Source: Vulcanimicrobiota bacterium (GTDB taxonomy: Bacteria; Vulcanimicrobiota; Vulcanimicrobiia; Vulcanimicrobiales; Vulcanimicrobiaceae). From it: DNA of 64,000 bases. A model generated the notes under the pieces. That model was not told where the DNA came from, did not search any database, and saw only the letters and a list, made by a program, of their open reading frames with translations. Positions 8,443-16,554 of the stretch are shown here, one piece after another; position 1 is the first letter of the stretch; each line of letters begins with the position of its first letter. The stretch lies in contig DAIDHQ010000022.1 of NCBI GenBank assembly GCA_027459645.1, positions 186,001 to 250,000 on the forward strand, given 5' to 3'. A program made the position numbers and the translations under genes.

Positions 8443-10254
8443 TTACTTCGTCGTTACTTCCACGGCAAACGATCGGCCGGGCATCGGATAGCCGGCCACT
8501 TCCGCATAGCGTTCGTTTCCGAGATTGTAGCCGCGCAACGCCAGACGCACGCGCCGGCTCAGATTGAAGCGCGCGAACGCATCGACCGTCGTATAGGGAA
8601 CGGCTTGGAAGAACGGCGGCTGCGTGGGATCGTAGGCGCCGCGCGCGCCGACGCTGCGTACGCTGATGCCCGCATCGTTGAAATTCGAGCGCGGTCCCCC
8701 AAGGAACTCGAGCCCGAGATCGACCGAAAAGACGGGATCGTCCGGCAGGCGCGTCTGCAGATAGAGGTCTTCGGCGCGGTAGAGGTCGGTAACGCTCACC
8801 GTCGCGCGCGTGCCGTGCAACGGTTTCGTGCGAGCATCCAGCGTGAAGCCTTGCATGCGCGCCTGGGCGACGTTTTCCGGGGCGTAATTATCGTTGGGGT
8901 TGGCGATGATGAGGTTCTTCGTGTAATTCGAGAACCAGCCCAACGTTACGCCGCCCAGCACGTGGGCGTCGGAGAGCGCAACGTCCCCCGTCACCGCACG
9001 TTCCGCGACGAGCGACGGATTGCCGTATCCCGGAAAGTAGAGTTCGCTCGCGTTCGGAGCCCGAAATGCGTGCGCGAGATTAACTTTGAGTAGCGTCTCG
9101 CCGAGTGCGACGCGATATCCGGCAGACGGCGAAAGCTCGCCGCCGAGCGACCCGTCGCGTTCGCCGCGCAGTCCGGCGTAGATGTTGCCGTGCGGCAATT
9201 GCCAGTTTTCTTGCACGTACGCGGCACTCTGCGCGAGCGCATCGCTCGAGATGTCGCCGGCCCCGTCGTCTCCACGGACGACGCCGCGGGAGAGATCGAT
9301 GCCGTAGATCGTGCGTGCGTTCGAAGACGATACGGCGTTGCGGAACGAAAGACCGGTGCGCGTTTCCGTGTTAAGGGCGGGCACCGGGAAGAAGCAATTG
9401 GGATCGCTCGTCGCGTCGCATGCGAACGTAATCTGCTGCTTTGAAGCAAAGATCTGCAAGGTCGGCGTCGCGTGCGGACGCTTGAGCGAAAACTGCACCG
9501 AGGCGAGTTGATTCACGTCGGCCTCGCGGCTCGTCGTCGAAAAAGCGGGATACGGACCAGGCGCGCCGAGCCGGTCGTTCTCGGCACTTGCGTTAAATGC
9601 AACGCCGAGATTTCCGAACGTGCGTTTTGCTCCGTACCGTAGCGTCGTGGCTTCGTAATCGCCGTTGGGATGTTGGTCGTAGCCGTTGTTGGCAACGACG
9701 CGTTCGGCCGAGAAACCGCCGGCCTGCACGCGCAGCTGCGCATCGTCGAACGTGCCGTACCGCAGGTCGCTCGAAAATGCGCGCGGTTCGCTCGTAATCA
9801 CGTTGATAATGCCGCCGATTGCGCCGGCGCCGTAGAGGGTCGAGCCGCCGCCTTCGACGACTTCGATGCGATGAATGCCGGCAGTCGACATCGTGCCGAA
9901 TTGCACGCTATTGGCGAAGCCCCCGGGCGCCGGAACGCCGTCGATCAAGACGAGGACCTGCGCGGAGCTGCTCCCGCGGATGCCGTACGAAACGTTCGCA
10001 CCGATCGGACCGTAGCGGTTGATCTCGACGCCGGGAATCGATGCGAGCGCGTCCCCGACGGTGCGATACCCATGGCGCGCGATCTGCGCCGCGCTCACGA
10101 CATAGGTCGTGCGGGTCGTGTTCTGCAGCGTCTCGTCGACGCGGTCCGTCGTTACGACGTGCGTGATCTCGGGTGGTTGCGCCGACGGCGACGGGGAGGG
10201 AGAAGCGATAACTGCGGCTGCGGCCAAAACGCGCAGCGCGTCCAATGCAAACAT
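8443..10254 (-). CDS. btuB: TonB-dependent vitamin B12 receptor
   Basis: 603-residue outer-membrane receptor. A signal-like N-terminus is followed by a plug domain (DALASIPGVEINRYGPIG, VLIDGVPAPGG, STLYGAGAIGGIINVIT) and a C-terminal beta-barrel ending in a strand with a hydrophobic alternation (RSFAVEVTTK). It should bind cobalamin or corrinoids outside the cell and import them using TonB energy; no tonB/exbBD lies in the window. The ATG at 10254 has the ribosome site AAGGAAG upstream and sits about 40 bp downstream of a cobalamin riboswitch. The terminal residue is Lys rather than the common aromatic. Confidence 0.9.
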   Translation of the reverse strand: MFALDALRVLAAAAVIASPSPSPSAQPPEITHVVTTDRVDETLQNTTRTTYVVSAAQIARHGYRTVGDALASIPGVEINRYGPIGANVSYGIRGSSSAQVLVLIDGVPAPGGFANSVQFGTMSTAGIHRIEVVEGGGSTLYGAGAIGGIINVITSEPRAFSSDLRYGTFDDAQLRVQAGGFSAERVVANNGYDQHPNGDYEATTLRYGAKRTFGNLGVAFNASAENDRLGAPGPYPAFSTTSREADVNQLASVQFSLKRPHATPTLQIFASKQQITFACDATSDPNCFFPVPALNTETRTGLSFRNAVSSSNARTIYGIDLSRGVVRGDDGAGDISSDALAQSAAYVQENWQLPHGNIYAGLRGERDGSLGGELSPSAGYRVALGETLLKVNLAHAFRAPNASELYFPGYGNPSLVAERAVTGDVALSDAHVLGGVTLGWFSNYTKNLIIANPNDNYAPENVAQARMQGFTLDARTKPLHGTRATVSVTDLYRAEDLYLQTRLPDDPVFSVDLGLEFLGGPRSNFNDAGISVRSVGARGAYDPTQPPFFQAVPYTTVDAFARFNLSRRVRLALRGYNLGNERYAEVAGYPMPGRSFAVEVTTK

Positions 10255-10289
10255 ATCCTGACTTCCTTTACGCGAGGAACGTGATTTTG

Positions 10290-10475
10290 AGTTCGCGTCG
10301 GTATCCTGACTCGCGGATCAACACCATCGTGCTTCGCGCCTTCCCGCCGGTTACGGCTGTGACGACGAAGCGGCTCCCCGCATACAGTGGCGCGACCGTG
10401 CCGGCATCCAACCGGCTTCCCGCGCGCGAACTAACCGGCCGGGAATTAGCAGAGGCGTCGTTCCTCACCTGCTGG
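10290..10475 (-). promoter_or_regulatory. Cobalamin riboswitch (Cbl/B12 box)
   Basis: Read on the minus strand, the leader of btuB carries the conserved cobalamin-aptamer blocks in order: CAGGTGAGGAACGAC, a GCCGGTTGGATGCCGGCACGG segment, the B12-box core CGCCACTGTATGCGGGGAG, and the terminal AGTCAGGATACC. Downstream, TTCCT (10275-10279) can pair with AGGAA (10263-10267) of the ribosome site, which suggests translational control. It should shut off btuBCD when adenosyl- or methyl-cobalamin is plentiful. The 5' end almost reaches the divergent btuF start at 10489. Confidence 0.9.
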
Positions 10476-10488
10476 AAAGGCGGATTTC

Positions 10489-11355
10489 GTGATCGTTCGT
10501 CTCTTTGCGGCCGCCTTGATGCTGACGTTTGGCGTCGCAGCGGCTGCGCCGTCTCCGCGCATCGTCACGCTCGTACCGTCGCTCGGCGACGACGCGTTCG
10601 CGATCGGTGCGAACGTCGTGGGCGTTTCGAAGTTCACGAACCTGCCTCGCGGCCGCACGGTGCCGTTCGTCTGCGACTTTCAAAGCGTCGATACGGAACG
10701 CGTGTTGGAACTTCATCCCGACGCCGTGATCGGCATCCCTGCGCAGGCGCGCTTTACGCGCTCGCTTGCGAACGCGGGCGTTCGCGTCGTTCTCGCCGAC
10801 GATGACTCGTTCGACGACATCTTCACCGACTTGCACACCGTGGGCGTGCTCGCGCACCGCGTGCCGCAGGCCGATGCGCTGGCGCGAAGACTTCGCGCGC
10901 AGACGGCCGCGCTGCAACGGCGCGTGACGTGGCGCGTTCGGCCGAGCGTCTTTTTCGTTCTCGGGACGGGACCGATTTGGACGGCCGGTCCGCATTCGTA
11001 TCTCGATCGCTTGCTGACGCTTGCCGGCGCGCGCAACGCGGCCGGTGCTCTGCGTGCCCCGTGGGGTGAGTTTAGCGCGGAAGCGCTGCTGCGCGCCCAA
11101 CCCGACGTGCTCGTTGCCGGCAGCGACGCCGACCTAGCGAGCGTCTTAAAACGCGAGCCGTGGCGGAGCTTGAGGGCCGTGCGCGAAGGACACGTCTTTA
11201 TCGTAAAGGACTCGCGCATCAATAACGCGCTCTACCGTCCTGGACCCGACTATAACGAGGGACTCCGCTGGCTGATCGAACGATTGTCGTCGCTGTCGAC
11301 GTCGACGACCCATCCCGCCCGCTCGAACCGGAACTCGCCGAACTCGAGGCGTTAG
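10489..11355 (+). CDS. btuF: Periplasmic B12-binding protein
   Basis: 288-residue class III solute-binding protein (TroA/BtuF fold). An N-terminal signal peptide (about residues 1-19) is followed by RIVTLVPSLGDDAFAIGA, VVGVSKFTNLP and LHPDAVIG, the typical first lobe of BtuF/FepB-type proteins, then GPIWTAGPHSYLDRLL and QPDVLVAG in the second lobe. It hands corrinoid to BtuC. GTG start with GAAAGG nine bases upstream. It is divergent from btuB, and the riboswitch occupies the shared intergenic region on the other strand. The last about 25 residues are low-complexity and overlap the hflX start region. Confidence 0.85.
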   Translation: MIVRLFAAALMLTFGVAAAAPSPRIVTLVPSLGDDAFAIGANVVGVSKFTNLPRGRTVPFVCDFQSVDTERVLELHPDAVIGIPAQARFTRSLANAGVRVVLADDDSFDDIFTDLHTVGVLAHRVPQADALARRLRAQTAALQRRVTWRVRPSVFFVLGTGPIWTAGPHSYLDRLLTLAGARNAAGALRAPWGEFSAEALLRAQPDVLVAGSDADLASVLKREPWRSLRAVREGHVFIVKDSRINNALYRPGPDYNEGLRWLIERLSSLSTSTTHPARSNRNSPNSRR

Positions 11356-12353
11356 CCGAAGCGGCCGGCGCCCAGATCGTCGAGCGCGTCGTGCAACGGC
11401 GACCGTTCGTCGATCCGGCAACGCTCGTCGGCTCCGGGAAGGCGCGCGAAATCGCACAATGGGTTCGCGATTTGGACGCAAAGCTCGTCCTCGTGCTCAA
11501 CGATCTGCGTCCGCGTCAGCGCAAGAATCTCGAGAAGATCATCGACGTGCCGATCGTCGATCGCACGATGCTGATCCTCGACGTCTTTGCGCGTCACGCG
11601 CGAAGCCGCGAAGGTAAATTGCAGGTCGAGCTCGCGCAGCTGCGCTACCGCCAATCGAATCTGATCGGCGTGGGCGCCGATCTGTCGCGTTTGGGCGGCG
11701 GCATCGGCACGCGCGGTCCCGGCGAAACGAAACTCGAAGTCGACCGGCGCCGCATTGCGTCGCGCATCAGCGTGCTGCGCCGTCAATTGGAAACCGTTGC
11801 GCGGCAGCGCGAGACGCGCCGCAGCGCGCCGCATCGCGAACCGCTCGTCGCGCTCGTCGGATATACGAACGTCGGAAAATCGTCGCTTCTGAACGCGCTC
11901 GCGCGCAGCGACGCGTTCGTCGCAAATCAGCCGTTTGCAACGCTCGATCCCACGATTCGCCGCGTCTTTCTGGGCGGCGATCGCTACGTGCGCTTGGCCG
12001 ACACGGTGGGTTTTATTACCGATCTGCCGCGCGATCTCGTCAACGCGTTTCGCGCCACGCTCGAGGAACTGCGCGAAGCGGACGTCCTCGTGCACGTCCT
12101 CGACGCATCGAACCCCGATTGGCCGCGCCAGCGCGATGCCGTCGAATCGATTCTGCACGAACTCAACCTGGATAGCGCGCCGCGCCTGGTCGTGTTTAAC
12201 AAGATCGACGCGGCCGCGTACGCCGACGCGCCGCTTTCCGGCGCGCTCGCCGTCAGTGCGAAGACGGGGCAGGGACTCGATGTGCTGCGAGCAGCGATCG
12301 ATCGCCGATCCACTGAAGCGGTGGAATCTCAAAGAAACGCGCCAACGCGTTGA
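11268..12353 (+). CDS. hflX: GTPase HflX
   Basis: Ribosome-associated GTPase that splits or rescues stalled ribosomes, mainly under stress. The HflX N-terminal domain (GSGKAREIAQW, IDRTMLILDVFARHARSREGK written in part, GGIGTRGPGETKLE) precedes a Ras-like G domain: GYTNVGKSSLL, TLDPT, ADTVGFI, NKID, SAKTGQ. The first canonical in-frame start is GTG 11391, but family-like coding sequence (VVAVDVDDP, ELEALAEAAGAQ) continues upstream to a stop at 11253. CTG at 11268, six bases after GAGGG, is the only start candidate in that stretch, so I use it. The 3' end overlaps the convergent channel gene by 101 bp. Confidence 0.85.
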   Translation: MADRTIVVAVDVDDPSRPLEPELAELEALAEAAGAQIVERVVQRRPFVDPATLVGSGKAREIAQWVRDLDAKLVLVLNDLRPRQRKNLEKIIDVPIVDRTMLILDVFARHARSREGKLQVELAQLRYRQSNLIGVGADLSRLGGGIGTRGPGETKLEVDRRRIASRISVLRRQLETVARQRETRRSAPHREPLVALVGYTNVGKSSLLNALARSDAFVANQPFATLDPTIRRVFLGGDRYVRLADTVGFITDLPRDLVNAFRATLEELREADVLVHVLDASNPDWPRQRDAVESILHELNLDSAPRLVVFNKIDAAAYADAPLSGALAVSAKTGQGLDVLRAAIDRRSTEAVESQRNAPTR

Positions 12354-13347
12354 GTTGCGGCGCATAGGCCGCGCGCAACGTGCTGAAACGCCGCCAGGCT
12401 TCTTCGCGCTCGTGCAGGTCCCAGCCGGACCGTTCCAGGCGCTCGCAGGCGACGTCGAACTCGAGGCGCGTGATACCCGGTTCGTGCGATTGGAACGTCA
12501 GATGGAAGTAGTGGATGAGATCCGTCGCCGCGTGGCGGCCGATCTCGTACATGATGCGCGCTTCGCCGGGTTCGCCGCGCACGGTCGTCATCATCAGGGT
12601 TGCCGCATCCATCAGCGTTCCGAGCGTTCCGACCCACGACTGGTAGTCGTGGCTGGAGCGAAAAAACGCGAGTACCGGATACGCCAGATGCGTTTCCATC
12701 ACGAGCGCCGTCCAGGCTTGCGCGCCGCGCATCGCCGAATCGAGGCCTTCGCGCGTCCCCGCTTCCGCGGCGACGACCAAGTAGCCGACGCCGTTGGGCG
12801 GCGTGCCGGCTCGAGCCGAGGTGAGGCTGACGAACTGCTCGCGCTGCTGAAACGCACCAAAGATGGCGAAGAGAAACGCGGTGACCGTCGAGACGACGCC
12901 GAAGCCGGAGGCGCCGGCGGCCAGTGAAAGCGCGCGCGTCCAGCCGCTACGGCCGACGAAGTCGCCGAAGCCGATCGTGAAGAACGACGTGCCCGCAAAA
13001 TAGAGCGCTTGATAGAACGTCGCCGGATGCGGTTCGATGCGTTTTGCCGAGGCAAAGAGCGCGAGGCCGAAACCGACGAGCAGCAAGAACGACCAGAGCA
13101 CGAGTTGCATCACGAGCAAGAGCGGCGCAAAGGTCGCCAGGAAATCCTCACGCTTTCCGGCGTCGGATGGGTGGATGCGCAGTGCCAGTTCCGGCCAAAT
13201 CTTCCACGCCCCGCGCCAAAGCACGTAGGTGACGCGATAGCTGCGCCCCACGGCGCGCGGAACGATCACGCTCTGAAATACGTCGAACAGAACGAGCAGG
13301 ATAATGGCGATGCCGACGATGTCCATTCCGACGTGTAGCGCCGTCAT
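12253..13347 (-). CDS. Two-transmembrane potassium channel-like protein
   Basis: 364 residues. Hydrophobic segments lie at about residues 5-27, 75-100 and 140-165. The pore loop FAGTSFFTIGFGDFVGR carries TIGFGD, a match to the K+ selectivity filter (T-x-GFGD/GYGD) of the Ion_trans_2 family. A cytoplasmic domain of about 190 residues follows and is not an RCK/TrkA-N domain I recognise: there is no GxGxxG motif. The start could also be GTG 13362; ATG 13347 has GGAAG eight bases upstream. The start is 21 bp from the divergent cobU. The C-terminus overlaps the hflX 3' end on the opposite strand. Confidence 0.8.
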   Translation of the reverse strand: MTALHVGMDIVGIAIILLVLFDVFQSVIVPRAVGRSYRVTYVLWRGAWKIWPELALRIHPSDAGKREDFLATFAPLLLVMQLVLWSFLLLVGFGLALFASAKRIEPHPATFYQALYFAGTSFFTIGFGDFVGRSGWTRALSLAAGASGFGVVSTVTAFLFAIFGAFQQREQFVSLTSARAGTPPNGVGYLVVAAEAGTREGLDSAMRGAQAWTALVMETHLAYPVLAFFRSSHDYQSWVGTLGTLMDAATLMMTTVRGEPGEARIMYEIGRHAATDLIHYFHLTFQSHEPGITRLEFDVACERLERSGWDLHEREEAWRRFSTLRAAYAPQLNALARFFEIPPLQWIGDRSLLAAHRVPAPSSH

Positions 13348-13368
13348 GCGAGGTGCTTCCACGCGCGC

Positions 13369-13959
13369 GTGCCGAAATGCTTTGCGGTGGTGACACTCGT
13401 AACGGGACCCGTGCGTTCGGGTAAGAGCCGGTTCGTCGTAACGCTAGCTTCGCGTTGCTCGGGCAGCGTAACGTATGTGGCGACGGCGATTCGCGCTGCG
13501 GCGGACGATGAATGGAACGCGCGCCTGCAGCGCCACGTCACCGACCGCCCCGCCCACTGGAAGACGGTGGAGACGGCGGAGCTCGGTCACGACGCCCTGC
13601 TCGAGATCTTTCGCCGTGGATCGAAGGGCGATTGCATCGTCGTCGATGCGGTCGGCACGTGGATCGCCGCACGCATAGCGACGCATCTCGACGCGCTCGC
13701 GCACGACTTTCCGGCATTCGAAGCGCAGATGGATCGCGAAGCCGACGAAATCTCCGCGGCGATGCTCGACTGCGCGTCCGACGTACTCGTCATCACCGAG
13801 GAGGTCGGTTGGGACATCGTTCCGGTTGCCGCATCCGCGCGGCTCTTCCGCGACGTCCTCGGACGCATGAAGCAACGCTTGGCGGCGCAAGCGGAGAACG
13901 TCTATCTGATCGTCTGCGGTTGCGCGCTCGATCTCAAAGCGCTGGGCACGTCGATCTGA
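13369..13959 (+). CDS. cobU: Adenosylcobinamide kinase/adenosylcobinamide-phosphate guanylyltransferase
   Basis: 196-residue bifunctional enzyme of cobalamin salvage and late biosynthesis that phosphorylates adenosylcobinamide and then transfers GMP. P-loop GPVRSGKSRF lies near residue 13. VTYVATA and the conserved RHVTDRPAHWKTVE contain the guanylylated His of the RHxxxRP motif. ITEEVGWDIVP precedes the C-terminal helix. GTG 13369 is used; GTG 13384 or 13387 (VTLVTGP) would also give a normal family start. It fits functionally with the btu genes nearby, but other cob genes are absent here. Confidence 0.88.
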   Translation: MPKCFAVVTLVTGPVRSGKSRFVVTLASRCSGSVTYVATAIRAAADDEWNARLQRHVTDRPAHWKTVETAELGHDALLEIFRRGSKGDCIVVDAVGTWIAARIATHLDALAHDFPAFEAQMDREADEISAAMLDCASDVLVITEEVGWDIVPVAASARLFRDVLGRMKQRLAAQAENVYLIVCGCALDLKALGTSI

Positions 13960-13997
13960 CGCTCAGGATGACGGTGCTTTTGTCGAAACAAAGGGTG

Positions 13998-14450
13998 ATG
14001 AGAACGCGTGCAATGCTCTTGGCATCGGCGATTGCGGCGGGCGTGTGCTTCGGCCCGGTCGCCCGCGAGCCGGCGTCGGCTGCCGTGATTTCGTGCGCCA
14101 ACATGGACCGTCCGGTTCCACTCGTTTCGAAGATTCCCGGCGCAACGGTTACCGGCTATCGGATGGATCGCGAGATCGATACGGATCTCTACGCGGGGTG
14201 CGGGGGAAGCGAAGATTCCGTCTATATCTTGACGCTGCAACTCCGTAATGCGACGCGCGGTACCATCTCGCAAGCGACCGTCGTCTGTAAGGTCTATAGC
14301 ACCGGCGGCCTCTTGTTGAGCCGGCTGACGTTTGAAGAGCGCTTCCCGGCGATGCTCGATCCGGGTGACTCCGGACGCACGACCGCCTCCGCCGCCGCCA
14401 CGCACGGCGCGGGCGAGCGGCTGGAGTGCGCGTTAGACTCCGCTACTTGA
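13998..14450 (+). CDS. Secreted hypothetical protein, FxLYD-like beta fold
   Basis: 150 residues. A signal peptide (MRTRAMLLASAIAAGVCFG, cleavage near SAA) is followed by a beta-rich domain. A VYILTLQLRNATRGTIS stretch, then VVCKVYSTGGLLLS and a later MLDPGDSGRT, resembles the N-S/T...Y-x-x-G...PG layout of FxLYD/Ig-like periplasmic domains. Four cysteines in the mature chain suggest disulphides. A potential hairpin (TTTGT-cgaa-ACAAA) lies just before the start codon. Function unknown. Confidence 0.6.
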   Translation: MRTRAMLLASAIAAGVCFGPVAREPASAAVISCANMDRPVPLVSKIPGATVTGYRMDREIDTDLYAGCGGSEDSVYILTLQLRNATRGTISQATVVCKVYSTGGLLLSRLTFEERFPAMLDPGDSGRTTASAAATHGAGERLECALDSAT

Positions 14451-14933
14451 GGTCGGCTGCGGCGAAGGCGAAAGCGTCGCGGCGGGAGACGTCGCGGGGG
14501 CGGCGGCCGAAGCGGCCGGGCTGGGCGGCGACCACGTCGGTTCGACGGAGGCCATCGGCGTCGGTGTCGGCGGGGGCGGCAGCGTCGGGACCGAGGCCGG
14601 ATTGGCGATCGGCACGAGGCGCAAATACCCCGCTTGCGTCGTGACGTTCTTCTTGATGCGTACCGTCGCGGCGGCGGTGGTATAGCCGGGCTGGCGCGCA
14701 TCGACCGTCTGTAAGCCGATCGGGACCTTGGGCAGCGTGAAGGCGCCCTGGGTGTCCGCGGTCGTCGTATACAGCGAGCCGACGGAGACGAGCGCGTGGG
14801 AGATCGGCCGGTTCGTGGTCGCGTCGAGTACGCGCCCGGTGATCGAACCGTAGTCCTGTACGCCCACGATGTTGTTGTTGCAGCTATCCGCAACGGTCAG
14901 AAGAAAGACGAGTCCCAGAATCAGTCGCCGCAT
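14433..14933 (-). CDS. Exported protein with carboxypeptidase-regulatory-like domain and Pro/Ser-rich tail
   Basis: 166 residues. The signal region MRRLILGLVFLLTVADSC may be a weak lipobox with Cys 18. Residues about 30-110 form one CarboxypepD_reg-like domain (GSITGRVLDATTNRPISHAL, DTQGAFTLPKVPIG). The remaining about 55 residues are a Pro/Ala/Ser-rich tail (PPPPTPTPMAS, SPSPQPTSSSG), probably a surface or periplasmic stalk. The ATG at 14933 is chosen because it begins the signal peptide. The 3' end overlaps the convergent preceding gene by 18 bp. Role unknown. Confidence 0.7.
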   Translation of the reverse strand: MRRLILGLVFLLTVADSCNNNIVGVQDYGSITGRVLDATTNRPISHALVSVGSLYTTTADTQGAFTLPKVPIGLQTVDARQPGYTTAAATVRIKKNVTTQAGYLRLVPIANPASVPTLPPPPTPTPMASVEPTWSPPSPAASAAAPATSPAATLSPSPQPTSSSGV

Positions 14934-15008
14934 AGGGTGAGTGTACGCGCGCGGAGCCGCCGGTTCATGCAAGCGCGCATTCGACCATCCAAGTTCGGTA
15001 TGACAACA

Positions 15009-15047
15009 GGCCAATCGGGAGAATTGGCCCGGCGCTTACCAAGGTAA
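15009..15047. promoter_or_regulatory. Two palindromes in the nuo promoter region
   Basis: Two perfect inverted repeats lie upstream of nuoA. GGCCAAT at 15009-15015 pairs with ATTGGCC at 15023-15029 around a 7-base spacer. TTACCAAGGTAA is a 12-base palindrome at 15036-15047. Either could be an operator for a dimeric regulator; the first could also form a short RNA hairpin. The MarR-family gene at the end of the operon is one candidate ligand for the compact palindrome. Confidence 0.5.
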
Positions 15048-15055
15048 TCGCCATT

Positions 15056-15077
15056 GCTTGTGAAAAAAATCACAAGC
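15056..15077. promoter_or_regulatory. CRP/FNR-type operator immediately upstream of nuoA
   Basis: A perfect inverted repeat with 8-base arms, GCTTGTGA and TCACAAGC, is separated by AAAAAA. It contains TGTGA-N6-TCACA, the exact consensus of CRP-family sites. It ends one base before the nuoA ATG at 15079 and occupies the place where a ribosome site would be expected. The symmetry is seen directly; binding by a CRP-type protein is inferred. As RNA the same sequence would form an 8-bp hairpin against the start codon. Confidence 0.6.
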
Positions 15078-15078
15078 C

Positions 15079-15432
15079 ATGAATCCGTACGGACCGGTCG
15101 CGATTTACCTTGTGGTGGCGCTCGCGGCAGCGCTGCTCTTTACCTTTTTACCAGGCTTGCTCGGTAGGGCAAAGCCCAACCCGCAGAAGCAAGACGCCTA
15201 CGAGTGCGGCGTCGAGCCTACGTCGGCCGTTCAAGGCCGTTTCCCGGTGCGCTTTTACCTAGTCGCCATGCTCTTCGTGATCTTCGATGTCGAAGCGGCG
15301 TCGTTTTATCCGTGGGCGGTGGAGATGCACGCGCTCAAAGCCTTCGGGCTCATCGAGATGGTCATCTTCATCATCGTGCTCGGCATCGGATACGCGTATG
15401 TGTGGAAGAAGGGCGGCTTTCAGTGGAGATAG
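15079..15432 (+). CDS. nuoA: NADH-quinone oxidoreductase subunit A
   Basis: 117-residue membrane subunit of complex I with three hydrophobic helices. The conserved YECGVEP loop near residue 42 and [18 protein letters not shown] identify NuoA. First gene of the nuoA-N operon. No Shine-Dalgarno sequence precedes the ATG; instead a perfect palindrome ends one base upstream. nuoB begins inside its 3' end. Confidence 0.95.
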   Translation: MNPYGPVAIYLVVALAAALLFTFLPGLLGRAKPNPQKQDAYECGVEPTSAVQGRFPVRFYLVAMLFVIFDVEAASFYPWAVEMHALKAFGLIEMVIFIIVLGIGYAYVWKKGGFQWR

Positions 15433-15902
15433 GACCCGGACAATTTTTGCTCGCGCGGCTCGACGACGTCGCGCGTTGGGCGCAGAGTTCGTCGGTGTGG
15501 CCGCTCACGATGGGTTTGGCGTGCTGCGCTATCGAGATGATGAGCGTCACGTCGGCGGAATACGACATCGCGCGACTGGGATCCGAAGTGTTTCGCAGTT
15601 CGCCGCGCCAAGCCGATCTCATGATCGTCTCGGGGCGCGTCGCGCAGAAGATGGCACCCGTCGTCAAGCGCCTCTACGATCAAATGGCCGACCCGAAATG
15701 GGTCATCTCGATGGGCGCCTGCGCGAGTTCGGGGGGCGTCTTCGATAATTACGCAATCGTCCAAGGCGTCGATACCGTCATTCCCGTCGACGTCTACGTT
15801 CCCGGCTGCCCGCCGACTCCCGACGGTTTGCTCTACGCCGTCAATCTGATTCAGCAACAAATCAAAGAGGGCGGCCGCGGCGGAATTCTCGCCCGTTCGT
15901 AA
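15423..15902 (+). CDS. nuoB: NADH-quinone oxidoreductase subunit B
   Basis: 159-residue subunit carrying cluster N2. Ligand region [10 protein letters not shown] supplies the adjacent cysteines, with further cysteines in MGACASSGG and [14 protein letters not shown] at 15423 is chosen because it gives the normal short N-terminus ([15 protein letters not shown]) and has AAGGGCGG upstream; it overlaps the nuoA stop by 10 bp. Confidence 0.95.
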   Translation: MEIGPGQFLLARLDDVARWAQSSSVWPLTMGLACCAIEMMSVTSAEYDIARLGSEVFRSSPRQADLMIVSGRVAQKMAPVVKRLYDQMADPKWVISMGACASSGGVFDNYAIVQGVDTVIPVDVYVPGCPPTPDGLLYAVNLIQQQIKEGGRGGILARS

Positions 15903-15912
15903 GGACTAACCA

Positions 15913-16554
15913 ATGCCCAGTACACAACAACCGCCGATCGCGGGTGCCGTGGTCGATCCGACAAGCGTGCGCCCGCCGATCGATGACGCAACGATCGAAC
16001 GCGTCGACGTGCACGGCGTTCGCGCGCGCCTAGAAGCGCTCAAGGCCGAAGGATACACGATGCTGTTGGACCTCGCGGGCGTCGATTATTTGCCGCGCTC
16101 GCCGCGTTTCGACGTCGTCTATCATCTTCTGAAGATGCCGACGGCGGCTGCGAGCGTGCAGCAGGTCGGCGCGCCGCAACGCTTCCGCTTGCTCTGCGGC
16201 GTCAACGACGGCGAAGCGGTGCCGAGCGCGATCGATCTGTGGCCGAACGCCGACTGGGCCGAGCGCGAAATCTTCGACCTCTTCGGCATCACGTTTTCGG
16301 GCCACGCGGATCTGCGGCGCATTCAAATGCCCTACGATTGGGTGGGCCATCCACTACGCAAAGATTATCCGTTGCGAGGGCCGGCGCAAGAGCGCTCGCC
16401 GCGTCCTTCTTTCGGCTTGAAGAGCAACGTGCTGGCCGGTACGCCGCCGTCGGGACGAACGCTCGAAGCGTTGCAAGAACAAGTCAAAAAGGCGCGCGCT
16501 GCGGATCGGCCGGAGGCCGAACGCGACGGGCTCGCCGGAGGTGAGCCCACGTGA
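15913..16554 (+). CDS. nuoC: NADH-quinone oxidoreductase subunit C
   Basis: 213-residue 30-kDa subunit of the peripheral arm. Hallmark ERE(I/M)xDLFGI (AEREIFDLFGITFSGH) and the following HPLRKDYPL motif are present. The C-terminal about 50 residues are charged and low in conservation. NuoC and NuoD are separate genes here, unlike the fused enterobacterial form. It overlaps nuoD by 4 bp. Confidence 0.95.
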   Translation: MPSTQQPPIAGAVVDPTSVRPPIDDATIERVDVHGVRARLEALKAEGYTMLLDLAGVDYLPRSPRFDVVYHLLKMPTAAASVQQVGAPQRFRLLCGVNDGEAVPSAIDLWPNADWAEREIFDLFGITFSGHADLRRIQMPYDWVGHPLRKDYPLRGPAQERSPRPSFGLKSNVLAGTPPSGRTLEALQEQVKKARAADRPEAERDGLAGGEPT

